Positions 8,780 to 17,431 of a DNA stretch of 64,000 nt are shown here, piece after piece (position 1 is the stretch's first letter; the number at the start of each line of letters is the position of its first letter). A model generated the notes under the pieces. The model saw only the letters and a program-made list of their open reading frames with translations. It was not told the DNA's origin and did no database searches. This DNA comes from Lysobacterales bacterium (GTDB taxonomy: Bacteria; Pseudomonadota; Gammaproteobacteria; Xanthomonadales; Wenzhouxiangellaceae), in NCBI GenBank assembly GCA_002722315.1, contig PBLG01000010.1, positions 62,001 through 126,000 on the forward strand. The letters run 5' to 3'. A program made the translations under genes and the position numbers.

Positions 8780-9742
8780 ATGAACGATTGTCACGACTAT
8801 CGTCAGAACCATGTGCCGGGGCCTTTCCGGATGGCGCAGTTCGCAGCGTTTTTGCTGCTGGCTTCGTCGATGACCCTGGCCCAGGATACGGCCGACCAGG
8901 AACCAGCGGCGCAGGATGTGACCCCGGCAGTCGAAGAAGCGACCGGCGAAGTGCAGGCCGGCGAAACCGAAGCGGAAGCAGCGTCGGAAGTGCCCGTGCA
9001 GTCGTTGACCGGCCCGCTGGAACTGCTGGTCAATCCCGAGTACCCCCCGGCGCAGGCGCGCCTGGTCTTTCAGCCGCTGGTCGACTATCTCAACGACGTA
9101 ACCGGGCTTGAAATCTCGCTGGCCGTCGATCGCAACTTTCACCGCTACTGGCTCAATGCAAGACGCAACGAGGCGCCGCCGCTGGTGCTCGAAGACGCGC
9201 ACATGGCGGCCTGGAGAATGGTCAACTTCGACTATCAGCCGCTGGTCGCATCGGCCACGCCGAAGACGTTTTCGCTGCTGACCACCGGCGCGCTGGCCGA
9301 CGACAGCCTGGAAGATTTCGTCGGACGCAGAATCTCAAGCCTGCCCTCCCCGAGCCTCGGCTACCTGGTGCTGGCCGACTGGTTCGACAATCCGCTGCAG
9401 CAGCCGCTGATCCTGTCGACCGCCACGTCGTGGCTGGATGCGGTGGAAATGGTGTTCTCGGCCGAGGCCGACGCCGCCATCGCGCCCAACAACCTCGCGG
9501 CGCGCTACCCCAACCTCTACCCCGTCGAGACTTCGAGAGAGTTTCCCGGCCTCACGTTGTCGGCCTCGCCCGACCTGCCGGCGGACGTCCGCCAGACGCT
9601 CATCGACGCCATGACGGTACTGCACGAAGACGAGACGCATCACGCGGCTCTGTTCGAACTCGATATCGATCGCTTCATCAACGTCGATCCGGAAACCTAC
9701 GAAGGCCTGGAAGACTGGCTTTCGGCGATCTTCTCGCTTTGA
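8780..9742 (+). CDS. PhnD/SsuA-like periplasmic substrate-binding protein
   Basis: 320 residues. A hydrophobic segment at about residues 18-34 ending in TLAQ looks like a signal peptide with an unusually long N-region. It is followed by a Glu/Ala/Thr-rich linker (36-70) and a domain with features of the phosphonate-binding-like family: LVNPEYPPAQARLVFQPLVDYLNDVTG at its start and a later LTLSASPDLPADVRQTLIDAM. Such proteins deliver ligands to ABC importers, or act as sensory ligand-binding parts. No permease or ATPase gene is adjacent, so it is an orphan here and the ligand is unknown. Divergent or shared transcription is not evident. Confidence 0.65.
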   Translation: MNDCHDYRQNHVPGPFRMAQFAAFLLLASSMTLAQDTADQEPAAQDVTPAVEEATGEVQAGETEAEAASEVPVQSLTGPLELLVNPEYPPAQARLVFQPLVDYLNDVTGLEISLAVDRNFHRYWLNARRNEAPPLVLEDAHMAAWRMVNFDYQPLVASATPKTFSLLTTGALADDSLEDFVGRRISSLPSPSLGYLVLADWFDNPLQQPLILSTATSWLDAVEMVFSAEADAAIAPNNLAARYPNLYPVETSREFPGLTLSASPDLPADVRQTLIDAMTVLHEDETHHAALFELDIDRFINVDPETYEGLEDWLSAIFSL

Positions 9743-9825
9743 TCCGACCTGGTGACCACCCGTCCCGCGGCGATGCCGCCGGACGGCCCCCTCGCGACCG
9801 AAGGATGGTGAACAAGTAATCCCGT

Positions 9826-10656
9826 TCAGTTGCCCCGCCCCGGACGGGCGACGATATAGGCAATCCAGCCGGCGTCGGCGTCACCCTGCTCGCTCGGGGT
9901 GTAAATGCCGTCGCCCTCGCCCGTTTCCTCGTCGGTACCTTCCCAGTAAATCGTCGCCGATTCGGCGCCGGCCTCAAGCAACAGTTCGCGAACCTCGGGC
10001 AGCGTCCACAGCCGCCAGTGATAAACGAAGGCGTCGCGCATCTCGGAACCGTCCGGGAACTCGAAGTGGATCCTGCACGTCATGTGCTGGTTGATCGGAT
10101 TGAATTCTGCCTGGTCCCAGACGTAGGTGAAATCGTCGTGCTCGGTGCGCTCTTCGAGTTCCTGGTGCGCCTCGTACCCGCCGAAGGCATCGAGAAACAG
10201 CACGCCGTCGGGTTTCAGCGCCCCGAGCGCAGCGCGGAAGTATTCACGCAGCCGATCCCGGGAGGTGAACAGGTAATAGCTGAAGTTCATGGCCAGCACC
10301 GCATCGACCGGGTCGGTGGCCGTATCCAGCACGTCGCCGCGGACCAGGCTGACCCGCTCACGCGCATTCCTGTCCAGTCCCGCGACGTGATGCTCGCGGC
10401 CCCATTGCAGCGTGTCCTCGTCAAGATCCACGCCCACCGCGGTGTGATCCCGGCCCGAAGCCACCCAGGCGCAGGCGGTGTTGCCGGTGCCGCAAAAATC
10501 CTCGCGAATCGACTTCAGCCTGCGCCCGGTCAGCTCACGGAACGTATCGGAAACGAACTCCAGCTCCGACTCCGTATCCTGAACGCTGGCCTCGTAATAC
10601 TCATGCCGATCGGCCCGATCGGCCATCGATTGCTTCTTGCCTTTCACGCTCGCCAT
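9826..10656 (-). CDS. Class I SAM-dependent methyltransferase
   Basis: 276 residues. The glycine-rich SAM loop appears as EDFCGTGNT (about residue 53), followed by an acidic VGVDLD motif II and a VRGDVLD motif, a standard class I methyltransferase layout. The central region has LKPDGVLFLDAFGGYE. The substrate is not recognisable; the family resembles uncharacterised small-molecule methyltransferases. It is convergent with the binding-protein gene and lies downstream of pgsA, separated by the hairpin element at 10784-10888. Confidence 0.8.
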   Translation of the reverse strand: MASVKGKKQSMADRADRHEYYEASVQDTESELEFVSDTFRELTGRRLKSIREDFCGTGNTACAWVASGRDHTAVGVDLDEDTLQWGREHHVAGLDRNARERVSLVRGDVLDTATDPVDAVLAMNFSYYLFTSRDRLREYFRAALGALKPDGVLFLDAFGGYEAHQELEERTEHDDFTYVWDQAEFNPINQHMTCRIHFEFPDGSEMRDAFVYHWRLWTLPEVRELLLEAGAESATIYWEGTDEETGEGDGIYTPSEQGDADAGWIAYIVARPGRGN

Positions 10657-10783
10657 TTCATTCCTTCAGTTCGAATACGAAGAACCGCGCGCAGCCAGCG
10701 CGGCGCAATCAGGTTAACGAGGATCGCGAGCACCGCCGAAACCCTTATGGCAGTCCACCGGCACAATTCGGCGTTGAGGGCCG

Positions 10784-10888
10784 CTGAGCGCGCGGCTGTC
10801 GGTGGCCGCCGGCGCGCAGCGACCGCAGTGCACATGCTAGTGCATGAGGATCGCGAGCACCGCCGGACGCCGACAGCCGCGCGCTCAG
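10784..10888. repeat. Long interrupted hairpin element, copy A (after pgsA)
   Basis: 105-bp element starting 7 nt after the pgsA stop. Outer arms CTGAGCGCGCGGCTGTCGG (10784-10802) and its exact complement (10870-10888) enclose a core with GGCCGCCGG, GCGCAG, ACCGCAG on one side and TGAGGAT, CGAGCACCGCCGGACG on the other. The tip is TGCAC-ATGCTA-GTGCA (10829-10844). Copy B at 43134 has the same length and core but different, still complementary paired segments. Imperfect pairing continues outward, into the end of pgsA on one side and to about 10752 on the other. No protein is likely. Confidence 0.8.
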
Positions 10889-10894
10889 TGGTCC

Positions 10895-11449
10895 TCAGCG
10901 TCGAATTGCGGGCCATGCGGACTGGAGGTATATCACCATCGACCAGATCGTCAACACCGCCGCAATCACCAGCAGCACCTTGCCGATCAGCAGCACCGGC
11001 AGGCCGAGCAAAGGTTCACCGTAGAGCAGAAAACCGATCGCGACCATCTGGAAGATCGTCTTGGACTTTCCGACGTGGGAGACCTTGACCAGGGCACGTT
11101 CGCCAAGCTCCGCCATCCACTCGCGAAGCGCCGAAATCGTGATCTCGCGCCCCATGATCACCGCCGCGGCGACGGCGATCATGATCTCGGGATGACGCTG
11201 CACGATCAGGATCAGCGCGACGGCCACGATCAGCTTGTCCGCCACCGGGTCCAGAAACGCCCCGAACGGACTCGTCAGACCGTAGCGTCGGGCCACCCAG
11301 CCATCGGCCCAGTCGGTGATGCCGGCGGCGATGAAAATGCCGACGGCGAGCTCGTTGGACCAGGGATACGGAAGGAAGAATGCCACGACCAGCACCGGAA
11401 TCATAACGATGCGCAACAGGGTCAGGATTGTCGGGAACGTGATTGACAA
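10895..11449 (-). CDS. pgsA: CDP-diacylglycerol-glycerol-3-phosphate 3-phosphatidyltransferase
   Basis: 184 residues. The enzyme makes phosphatidylglycerophosphate, the committed step to phosphatidylglycerol and cardiolipin, in the inner membrane. The CDP-alcohol phosphatidyltransferase motif is visible as TDWADGWVARR...GAFLDPVADK, with the essential aspartates. Five hydrophobic segments follow the family pattern. The start is TTG at 11449 (SITFPTILTLLR), aligning with the E. coli N-terminus QFNIPTLLTLFR; no ATG or GTG fits. It is the last gene of the lolC-to-pgsA run, next to uvrC as is common. Confidence 0.93.
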   Translation of the reverse strand: MSITFPTILTLLRIVMIPVLVVAFFLPYPWSNELAVGIFIAAGITDWADGWVARRYGLTSPFGAFLDPVADKLIVAVALILIVQRHPEIMIAVAAAVIMGREITISALREWMAELGERALVKVSHVGKSKTIFQMVAIGFLLYGEPLLGLPVLLIGKVLLVIAAVLTIWSMVIYLQSAWPAIRR

Positions 11450-11514
11450 GCGGGCGACCGGGGGTGGAATGAGGGGTTATGGTACGCGTTTTTTGCCCCG
11501 GCCTGCATGCAACC

Positions 11515-11561
11515 GGCGCCCAGTGGGCCATGCGAACCATCCGCATGGCCCACTGGGCGCC
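11515..11561. repeat. Perfect 20-bp inverted repeat between uvrC and pgsA
   Basis: GGCGCCCAGTGGGCCATGCG at 11515-11534 and its exact reverse complement at 11542-11561, with a 7-nt loop. The hairpin begins 1 nt after the uvrC stop in the direction of transcription. There is no immediate U-run, so a simple Rho-independent terminator is doubtful; it may protect the uvrC mRNA 3' end or set differential expression of uvrC and pgsA. Confidence 0.75.
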
Positions 11562-11562
11562 G

Positions 11563-13392
11563 TCATTTCCTCAAGTGTTGATAGATCGCCTCGGCCAGCT
11601 GCGTGTTGATGCCGTCCACCCGGCTGAGTTCCTCGACGCCGGCGGCGCGCACGCCCTTGAGCCCGCCGAAATGATTCAGCAGGCGCTGGCGTCGGCGCGG
11701 ACCCACACCTGGAATCTTCTCCAGCGGCGACTCGGTGGCCTTGTTCTGCCGACGGCGCCGGTGTCCGTGCACCGCGAAACGATGTGCCTCGTCGCGGATG
11801 CGCTGGGCCAGCAGCGACGCCGGATGATTGGGGCCCGGCATCGCTTCGCGCCGGTCCATCACCCAGGTTTCGTGCCCGGCCCGCCGTGCCGGCCCCTTGG
11901 CGATTCCGACGACCGGCAACTGATCCAGTCCGAGTTCGGCGAGAACCGTCCGGGCCCGGTCGGACTGGCCGCGACCGCCGTCGATCAGCACCAGGTCGGG
12001 CAGCGAATCGGGGTCTTCGCTGAGCACCCGCCGATAACGCCGCTCCAGTGCCTGCTGCATCGCCGCGTAATCATCGCCGGGTTCGATGTTCTCGATGTTG
12101 AAATGACGGTAAAGCTTGCGCTGCATGCCGGCCGCCGTATGGACCACGCAGGAGGCCACCGTCTCGGTGCCGGAGATGTGACTGATGTCGAAGCATTCGA
12201 TGCGCTGCGGCGGCGCCTCGAGCTTCAGCAATTCGGCCAGCGAAGCCAGCTCCTTGCCGATCTGGTCACGCTCGTCGCGCCTGCGCCTGAGCGCGTCTCG
12301 CGCGTTGGTCTCTGCCATTTCCCGCCACTGCCGCCGTTGGCCGCGCACCTTGCCGGAAACCCGGATCCTGCGCCCGCGCCGCTCGGCCAGCGCCTGCTCG
12401 AGAACCTCGGCGTCTTCCGGCACGGGGCTTGCGATGATCTCGGCCGGCGGCAGGCGCTCGGCATAGTACTGCCCGAGGAACTGCGCCATCACCCGGCTGG
12501 CCGGTGCATCCGGATCGACGTTGGAGGGGAAGAACGTGCGCCCGCCGACGTTTCTGCCAGCCCGGAACTCGACGACCTGCGCGGCCGCGGCCCCGCCCTC
12601 GACGGCCAGCGCGATGACGTCCAGCTCCTCGGCGCCGTCGGTGACGAACTGCGATCCCTGGATATTGCGAATGGCCTGGATGCGGTCGCGCAGCAGCGCC
12701 GCGGTCTCGAAGTCCAGCGCTTCGCTGGCCACGCGCATGCGCTCGCCCAGGTGCTCGATCACGGTGTCGTTCTCGCCTTTGAGGAAAGCCCGGGCCGCGG
12801 CCACGTCACGCGCGTAGTCGTCGGCGTCGATGTAGCCGACGCAGGGCGCGCTGCAACGCTTGATCTGGTATTGCAGGCAGGGCCTGCTACGGTTGGCGAA
12901 CACGCTGTCGGTGCACTGGCGGATGCCGAACAGCCGGTAGACCTGGTTGAGCGTCTCGCGCACCGCCCCGGCGCTGGAAAACGGCCCGAAGTATTCCCCC
13001 GGCCGGGAGCGGCCGCCGCGGTAGAACCCGATGCGCGGGAATTCCTGGTGCGTAGTCAGCCGGATCCACGGATAGCTCTTATCATCGCGGAGATTGATGT
13101 TGTAGCGCGGTGCGAGCGACTTGATCCACTCGTTCTCAAGCAGAAGCGCCTCGGCCTCGGTGCGGGTGAGGCTGACCTCCATGGACGCAATCTTCGAGAT
13201 CATCAGGCCGATTCGAGGGCCCTTGTCGCGGCGATCGAAATAGCTGGATACGCGTTTTCTGAGGTTGCGCGCCTTGCCGACGTACAGCGCCTTGCCTTCC
13301 GCATCGCGCATCAGGTAGACACCCGGCGATTCGGCCAGGGTGCGCGCGAATTCCCGACCGTCGAACGTCTTTTTCGAGCGCTTGTTCGCCAT
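11563..13392 (-). CDS. uvrC: Excinuclease ABC subunit C
   Basis: Nucleotide-excision-repair nuclease of 609 residues that makes both incisions around a lesion bound by UvrAB. N-terminal GIY-YIG domain (GVYLMRDAEGKALYVGKARNL, about 25-45), UVR motif for UvrB contact near 200-235, the RNase H-like C-terminal nuclease (FDISHISG, LVLIDGGRGQ) and tandem helix-hairpin-helix motifs (IPGVGPRRRQRLL) at the end. Length is normal. The usual neighbour uvrY is absent here and lies at 26.8 kb instead. Confidence 0.97.
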   Translation of the reverse strand: MANKRSKKTFDGREFARTLAESPGVYLMRDAEGKALYVGKARNLRKRVSSYFDRRDKGPRIGLMISKIASMEVSLTRTEAEALLLENEWIKSLAPRYNINLRDDKSYPWIRLTTHQEFPRIGFYRGGRSRPGEYFGPFSSAGAVRETLNQVYRLFGIRQCTDSVFANRSRPCLQYQIKRCSAPCVGYIDADDYARDVAAARAFLKGENDTVIEHLGERMRVASEALDFETAALLRDRIQAIRNIQGSQFVTDGAEELDVIALAVEGGAAAAQVVEFRAGRNVGGRTFFPSNVDPDAPASRVMAQFLGQYYAERLPPAEIIASPVPEDAEVLEQALAERRGRRIRVSGKVRGQRRQWREMAETNARDALRRRRDERDQIGKELASLAELLKLEAPPQRIECFDISHISGTETVASCVVHTAAGMQRKLYRHFNIENIEPGDDYAAMQQALERRYRRVLSEDPDSLPDLVLIDGGRGQSDRARTVLAELGLDQLPVVGIAKGPARRAGHETWVMDRREAMPGPNHPASLLAQRIRDEAHRFAVHGHRRRRQNKATESPLEKIPGVGPRRRQRLLNHFGGLKGVRAAGVEELSRVDGINTQLAEAIYQHLRK

Positions 13393-13401
13393 CAGCCCGG
13401 A

Positions 13402-13863
13402 TCAGGACCGGAGTTCGCGCACCAGTGCCTCGGCCGCGGCATCGAGCATGTCGATGACCTGCACGAACCCGGTACGGCCGCCGTAATAGGGGTCGGGCAC
13501 CTCTTCCATGCCATAGTCCGGCACCAGTTCCATGACCAGCTGCACGCGCGCCGTGGCATCGTCGGGCCGGAGCGCGTCGATGTGCTCGAGATTGGCCCTG
13601 TCCATGGCAAAGATCCGGTCGAAGCGATGGAAGTCCTCGCGCACGAACAGGCGCGAGATATCGCTGCCGATGTCGACGCCGGCGCGTCGCGCGGCTTCCA
13701 CGGCACGGCGATCGGGCGGATGGCCGACGTGGTAATCGTGGGTACCCGCCGACTCGCTCTCGAACGCGATGCGCGCCTCCGTCAGCGCGCGGTCGAAGAC
13801 GCCCTTGGCGGTCGGGCTCCGGCAGATATTGCCCATACAGACGAATAGTAATCGGTGGCTCAT
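13402..13863 (-). CDS. Low-molecular-weight protein tyrosine phosphatase
   Basis: 153 residues. The CX5R catalytic loop is at the N-terminus: VCMGNICRS (Cys9, Arg15), and the general-acid aspartate lies in PDPYYGG near residue 124. These define the arsenate-reductase-like LMW phosphatase fold. It follows kdsB by 13 nt and precedes uvrC by 9 nt, inside an LPS-synthesis run; in this setting such phosphatases may act on bacterial tyrosine kinases, but no kinase is nearby. Confidence 0.93.
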   Translation of the reverse strand: MSHRLLFVCMGNICRSPTAKGVFDRALTEARIAFESESAGTHDYHVGHPPDRRAVEAARRAGVDIGSDISRLFVREDFHRFDRIFAMDRANLEHIDALRPDDATARVQLVMELVPDYGMEEVPDPYYGGRTGFVQVIDMLDAAAEALVRELRS

Positions 13864-13876
13864 GGCAATCGGTGAC

Positions 13877-14644
13877 TCATGGTTGTCTTTCCCGTTCGGT
13901 TTCAAGTGCGGCGAAGTACTGGCGCATGGCCTCCAGGTCCTCGGCCGTGTCGACACCCGGCGGGATCGGCTCTGCCGCGCGAGCACAGGCGATCTCCCAG
14001 CCGGCCTGCAGCGCGCGCAGCTGCTCCAGCGATTCGGACTGCTCGAGCTCGCTTTCCGGCAGGCCGGGCCATTCGTAAAGTGCCGAGGCGCGGTAGGCGT
14101 AAAGCCCGACGTGGCGCCGCGCCAGCCCTTCCGGCCAGTCGCCGCCGCGCCGCGCCGGGATGGGCGCGCGGCTGAAATACAGCGCGCTGCCGTCGGCCCG
14201 GGCGACCAGCTTGACAACGTTCGGGTCCATCCACTGCGCCCTGTCGGCCAGGTCCACCCATAGCGTCGCCATGCGCGCGTCCGGCCTGGCCGCCAGCAGA
14301 TCCGCCAGTTGCTTCAGACAGCCGATGGGCACCGCCGGTTCGTCGCCCTGGACGTTGACCACGACTTCTTCCGGACCCAGGGCGAGGCGGTTCGCGGCTT
14401 CCGACAGCCGGGATGTCCCCGAATCGTGATCGGCTGCGGTCATCACGACGTTGCCGCCGACCGCCCGGATCGCGTCTGCAATGCGCTCGCTGTCGGTCGC
14501 CACGTGGACGCTTTCGGCCCCGGCGACCATCGCCCGCGCCCACACCCTGGCCACCAGCGGCTTTCCAGCCAGGTCCGCCAGCGCCTTTTCCGGCAGGCGG
14601 GTCGATGCCAGCCGCGCAGGAATGATGATGTGGAAACGGGTCAC
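13877..14644 (-). CDS. kdsB: 3-deoxy-manno-octulosonate cytidylyltransferase (CMP-Kdo synthetase)
   Basis: 255 residues. It activates Kdo with CTP for the inner core of lipopolysaccharide. The nucleotide loop IIPARLASTRLPEKAL opens the protein, followed by VNVQGDEP with the metal-binding aspartate. The start is GTG at 14644, which overlaps the lpxK stop as GTGA; no ATG fits the N-terminus of the family. Position directly after lpxK is the classic gammaproteobacterial order. Confidence 0.95.
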   Translation of the reverse strand: MTRFHIIIPARLASTRLPEKALADLAGKPLVARVWARAMVAGAESVHVATDSERIADAIRAVGGNVVMTAADHDSGTSRLSEAANRLALGPEEVVVNVQGDEPAVPIGCLKQLADLLAARPDARMATLWVDLADRAQWMDPNVVKLVARADGSALYFSRAPIPARRGGDWPEGLARRHVGLYAYRASALYEWPGLPESELEQSESLEQLRALQAGWEIACARAAEPIPPGVDTAEDLEAMRQYFAALETERERQP

Positions 14645-15639
14645 GTCGAAAATTCTCGCACATGGGCGGCAATCCGTTGCAACACCTCTTCCGGCAACCG
14701 GGCGCGCACCGGGAGCACGAACAGGTCTTCCCTTTCGTGGGGAGGCAAGCGCATGCGGTCCTTCCCGGTCAGCACGACCGGTCCGGGAAGCGCGGCGAGC
14801 ATTTCGGCGGTGATCGGCTGGTGATCGACAAGCGGGTGGCGCCGAAGCCGGAACCCGCGAAGCGCCAGCGCCTCGAAGAAGGACTCGGGATCGGCGATTC
14901 CGGCCAGGGCATCGATTTGTGCCGGCGGCACCGGCGGCGGCGCCTGGCCGATGATCGGCTCGAGCTCGCCGCCTTCGAGGTCGAAAGCCGCACCCGGAAA
15001 ATCTCCGTCGGCGCCATCGGGCGTGCGCTTGACCAGCACCATGTCGACCGTTCGCAGCCGGTCGGCCGGCTGGCGCAACGGCCCGGCGGGCAGGCAGTAA
15101 CCGTTTCCGAGGCCGCGCCGGGCGTCGACGACGCAGATCTCGAAGCTGCGCGGCAACGCCGTGTGCTGCAGCCCGTCGTCCGACAGCACCACCTGTGCGC
15201 CGTCCGACAGCGCGGCCGCCAGCGCCGCGTCTCGCTTGCGGCAGACCCAGACCGGGCGCCCGGTTCCGGCGTGAAGCTCCAGCGCTTCGTCCCCGACGTC
15301 GGCCGCACAGGAGCCCGAGCCGACCCGTACGGGCCGAACCCCGGCGCCACCGCCGTAGCCTCTCGTGATGATGGAAACGGCGTACCCGGCGGCCGACAGC
15401 GACGCGGCCAGTGCCGCGACCACGGGGGTCTTGCCGCTGCCGCCGGCCACCAGGTTGCCGACCACGATCACCGGGCACGGCGGCTTGCCGGGCGGCCGGG
15501 CCAGGCGGTCGCGAACGGCGCGTTGATACAAGGCCGAGGCGGCCCTGAGCAGCCTCGGCGGCGGCGACTTCGAGTACCAGATGCCGGTCAACCTGCGTGC
15601 GATCGCCAGTGAAACGCCGGGTGCGATTGATCTGCGCAC
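14641..15639 (-). CDS. lpxK: Tetraacyldisaccharide 4'-kinase
   Basis: 332 residues as drawn. It phosphorylates the 4' position of the lipid A disaccharide at the inner membrane. Walker A is GNLVAGGSGKTP, followed by RGYGGG, both LpxK signatures; DDGLQH with the catalytic aspartate and histidine is intact. The start is uncertain: GTG at 15639, 4 nt after the msbA stop, is used; a TTG at 15591 would give an N-terminus (TGIWYSKSPPPRLL) very like E. coli LpxK and is a good alternative. Confidence 0.92.
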   Translation of the reverse strand: MRRSIAPGVSLAIARRLTGIWYSKSPPPRLLRAASALYQRAVRDRLARPPGKPPCPVIVVGNLVAGGSGKTPVVAALAASLSAAGYAVSIITRGYGGGAGVRPVRVGSGSCAADVGDEALELHAGTGRPVWVCRKRDAALAAALSDGAQVVLSDDGLQHTALPRSFEICVVDARRGLGNGYCLPAGPLRQPADRLRTVDMVLVKRTPDGADGDFPGAAFDLEGGELEPIIGQAPPPVPPAQIDALAGIADPESFFEALALRGFRLRRHPLVDHQPITAEMLAALPGPVVLTGKDRMRLPPHEREDLFVLPVRARLPEEVLQRIAAHVREFST

Positions 15640-15643
15640 GCGA

Positions 15644-17431
15644 TCAGCCGGCGCCCGCGTCCGGGTCACGGAACTGTGCCTGGTAGAGGTGCTGGTAAAG
15701 GCTGCCCTGCTCGGCCAGCAGCGATGCGTGCGTGCCGCGCTCGACGATGCGCCCGGCATCCAGTACCACCACCTGGTCGGCGCGCTCGACGGTCGTCAGC
15801 CGGTGGGCGATCACCAGCGTGGTGCGATCGGTCATCAGGCGCGCAAGCCCGCGCTGGACGAGCTTTTCCGATTCGGCGTCCAGCGCCGAAGTCGCTTCAT
15901 CCAGGATCAGCACCGGCGCATTCTTCAGCAGCGCCCGGGCGATCGCGACGCGCTGACGCTGGCCGCCCGAAAGCTGGACGCCGTTGCTTCCGATCACGGT
16001 ATCCAGCCCGTCGGGCAGGCGGTCGATGAACTCCATCGCCCAGGCATCCTGCGCCACCTGCGCCACCTGCTCGCGCGAGCATTCCGACAGCATGCCGTAG
16101 CGGATATTGTCGGCAATGGTGCCGTCGAACAGCACCACCTGCTGACCGACCATTGCAATGGATCGCCTGAGCGGTCGAAGCGCGTAGTCTTCCAGATCGA
16201 CGTCGTCGAGCTCGATGACGCCGGAGGTCGGATGGTAAAAGCGCGGCAGCAGCCGGGCCAGCGTGGTCTTGCCCGAGCCGGAGCGCCCGACCAGCGCGGT
16301 GACCGTGCCGGGCGCCAGCGTCAGGTCGATGTCCTCCAGGGTCGGCCGCGGCGTGTCCGGATATTGGAATGACACGGACCTGAAATCGATTCGCCCGCGG
16401 ACGGTCTCCGGCCGGTAGTTGCCCGTGTCGCGCTCGGCCGGTCGGTCCAGCATGTCGAATATGCTCTCTGCGGCCGCGAGACCTCGCTGGATCAGGACGT
16501 GGACGTTGGTCAGCCGTTTCAGGGGCGGAATGGTGGCCACCATGGCGCCGAGCACCGACATGAAGATGCCGGCCGTGACTTCGGCGCGCATGAACTGGCT
16601 GCCGGCGATGACCAGCAGGGCGACGACCGCGAGTCCGGCCGCGACCTGGATCAGCGACGAAGACATCAGCTGCGTTGCACGAAGCTTCAAGTGGAGCTTG
16701 CGGTTGACGTGATTGGACTCGGCAAAGACACGGGCTTCCTGGTCCTGTCCGTCGAATATGCGGATGACTTCCTGCGCGTGCACGGCCTGTTCGGTCATGT
16801 GGGTGACAGCACCCATGGAATCCTGGATGGAGGTGGATATCTTGCGGAATCGGCGACTGACGACGAACACGACGAACGCCACCACCGGAAGCAGCAGCAG
16901 CATGGTCATGGTCAGCCGCCAGGACTGCAGCAGCATCACGATCAGCAGCCCGAGCACGATCAGCGAATCGCGCGCGACGCCGATCAGCGCGGTGGTGGCG
17001 GCCTGGGCGACCTGCTCGGTGTTGTATGTCAGGCGCGAGATCATCGAACCGCTGCCTTCACGATCGAAATCGGCGAAAGGGAGCGTGAGATAGCGGCCGA
17101 ACAGGTCGCGCCTGAGATCGGCGATGACCGCCCGGCCGATCCATTCCATGCCGTACATCCCGCCGTAGTTGCCGATCACGCGAAGAATCACGGCGCCGAG
17201 TACCAGCGCCGGCAGCATCAGGTCGAAGGTCGGCGTGCTGGTGACCAGGGTGTCGTCAATAAGCGGCCGCAGCAGATAGATGAACATCGCCTGGCCGGCG
17301 GCGTCCATGGCCACGGCCAGCAGTGCAAGCGCGAAAACGCCACGGCGACCTTCCAGGAACCCGAGCAGCCGCCGGTAGACCCTTGCGGCCGGGCGCGGGG
17401 CGTTCTCCGCGGGCTTCACCCCGCGTTTCAC
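15644..17431 (-). CDS. msbA: Lipid A export ABC transporter, ATPase/permease MsbA
   Basis: 595-residue half-transporter that flips core-lipid A across the inner membrane. Six transmembrane helices occupy about residues 30-300; the ATPase domain has Walker A at 382-390 (GRSGSGKTT), the LSGGQRQR signature and Walker B LILDEATSALD. The start is GTG at 17431, forming a GTGA overlap with the exbD stop. exbB-exbD-msbA-lpxK-kdsB is a conserved cluster, supporting MsbA over a generic exporter. Confidence 0.95.
   Translation of the reverse strand: MKRGVKPAENAPRPAARVYRRLLGFLEGRRGVFALALLAVAMDAAGQAMFIYLLRPLIDDTLVTSTPTFDLMLPALVLGAVILRVIGNYGGMYGMEWIGRAVIADLRRDLFGRYLTLPFADFDREGSGSMISRLTYNTEQVAQAATTALIGVARDSLIVLGLLIVMLLQSWRLTMTMLLLLPVVAFVVFVVSRRFRKISTSIQDSMGAVTHMTEQAVHAQEVIRIFDGQDQEARVFAESNHVNRKLHLKLRATQLMSSSLIQVAAGLAVVALLVIAGSQFMRAEVTAGIFMSVLGAMVATIPPLKRLTNVHVLIQRGLAAAESIFDMLDRPAERDTGNYRPETVRGRIDFRSVSFQYPDTPRPTLEDIDLTLAPGTVTALVGRSGSGKTTLARLLPRFYHPTSGVIELDDVDLEDYALRPLRRSIAMVGQQVVLFDGTIADNIRYGMLSECSREQVAQVAQDAWAMEFIDRLPDGLDTVIGSNGVQLSGGQRQRVAIARALLKNAPVLILDEATSALDAESEKLVQRGLARLMTDRTTLVIAHRLTTVERADQVVVLDAGRIVERGTHASLLAEQGSLYQHLYQAQFRDPDAGAG

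Noticed and set aside
10644..10916. Small minus-strand frame through hairpin element A
   Set aside because: Its sequence is set by the inverted repeat and by the end of pgsA; no independent coding signal.
11479..13848. Nearly 800-codon open frame antisense to uvrC
   Set aside because: Same GC-driven effect; uvrC on the other strand has all expected domains.
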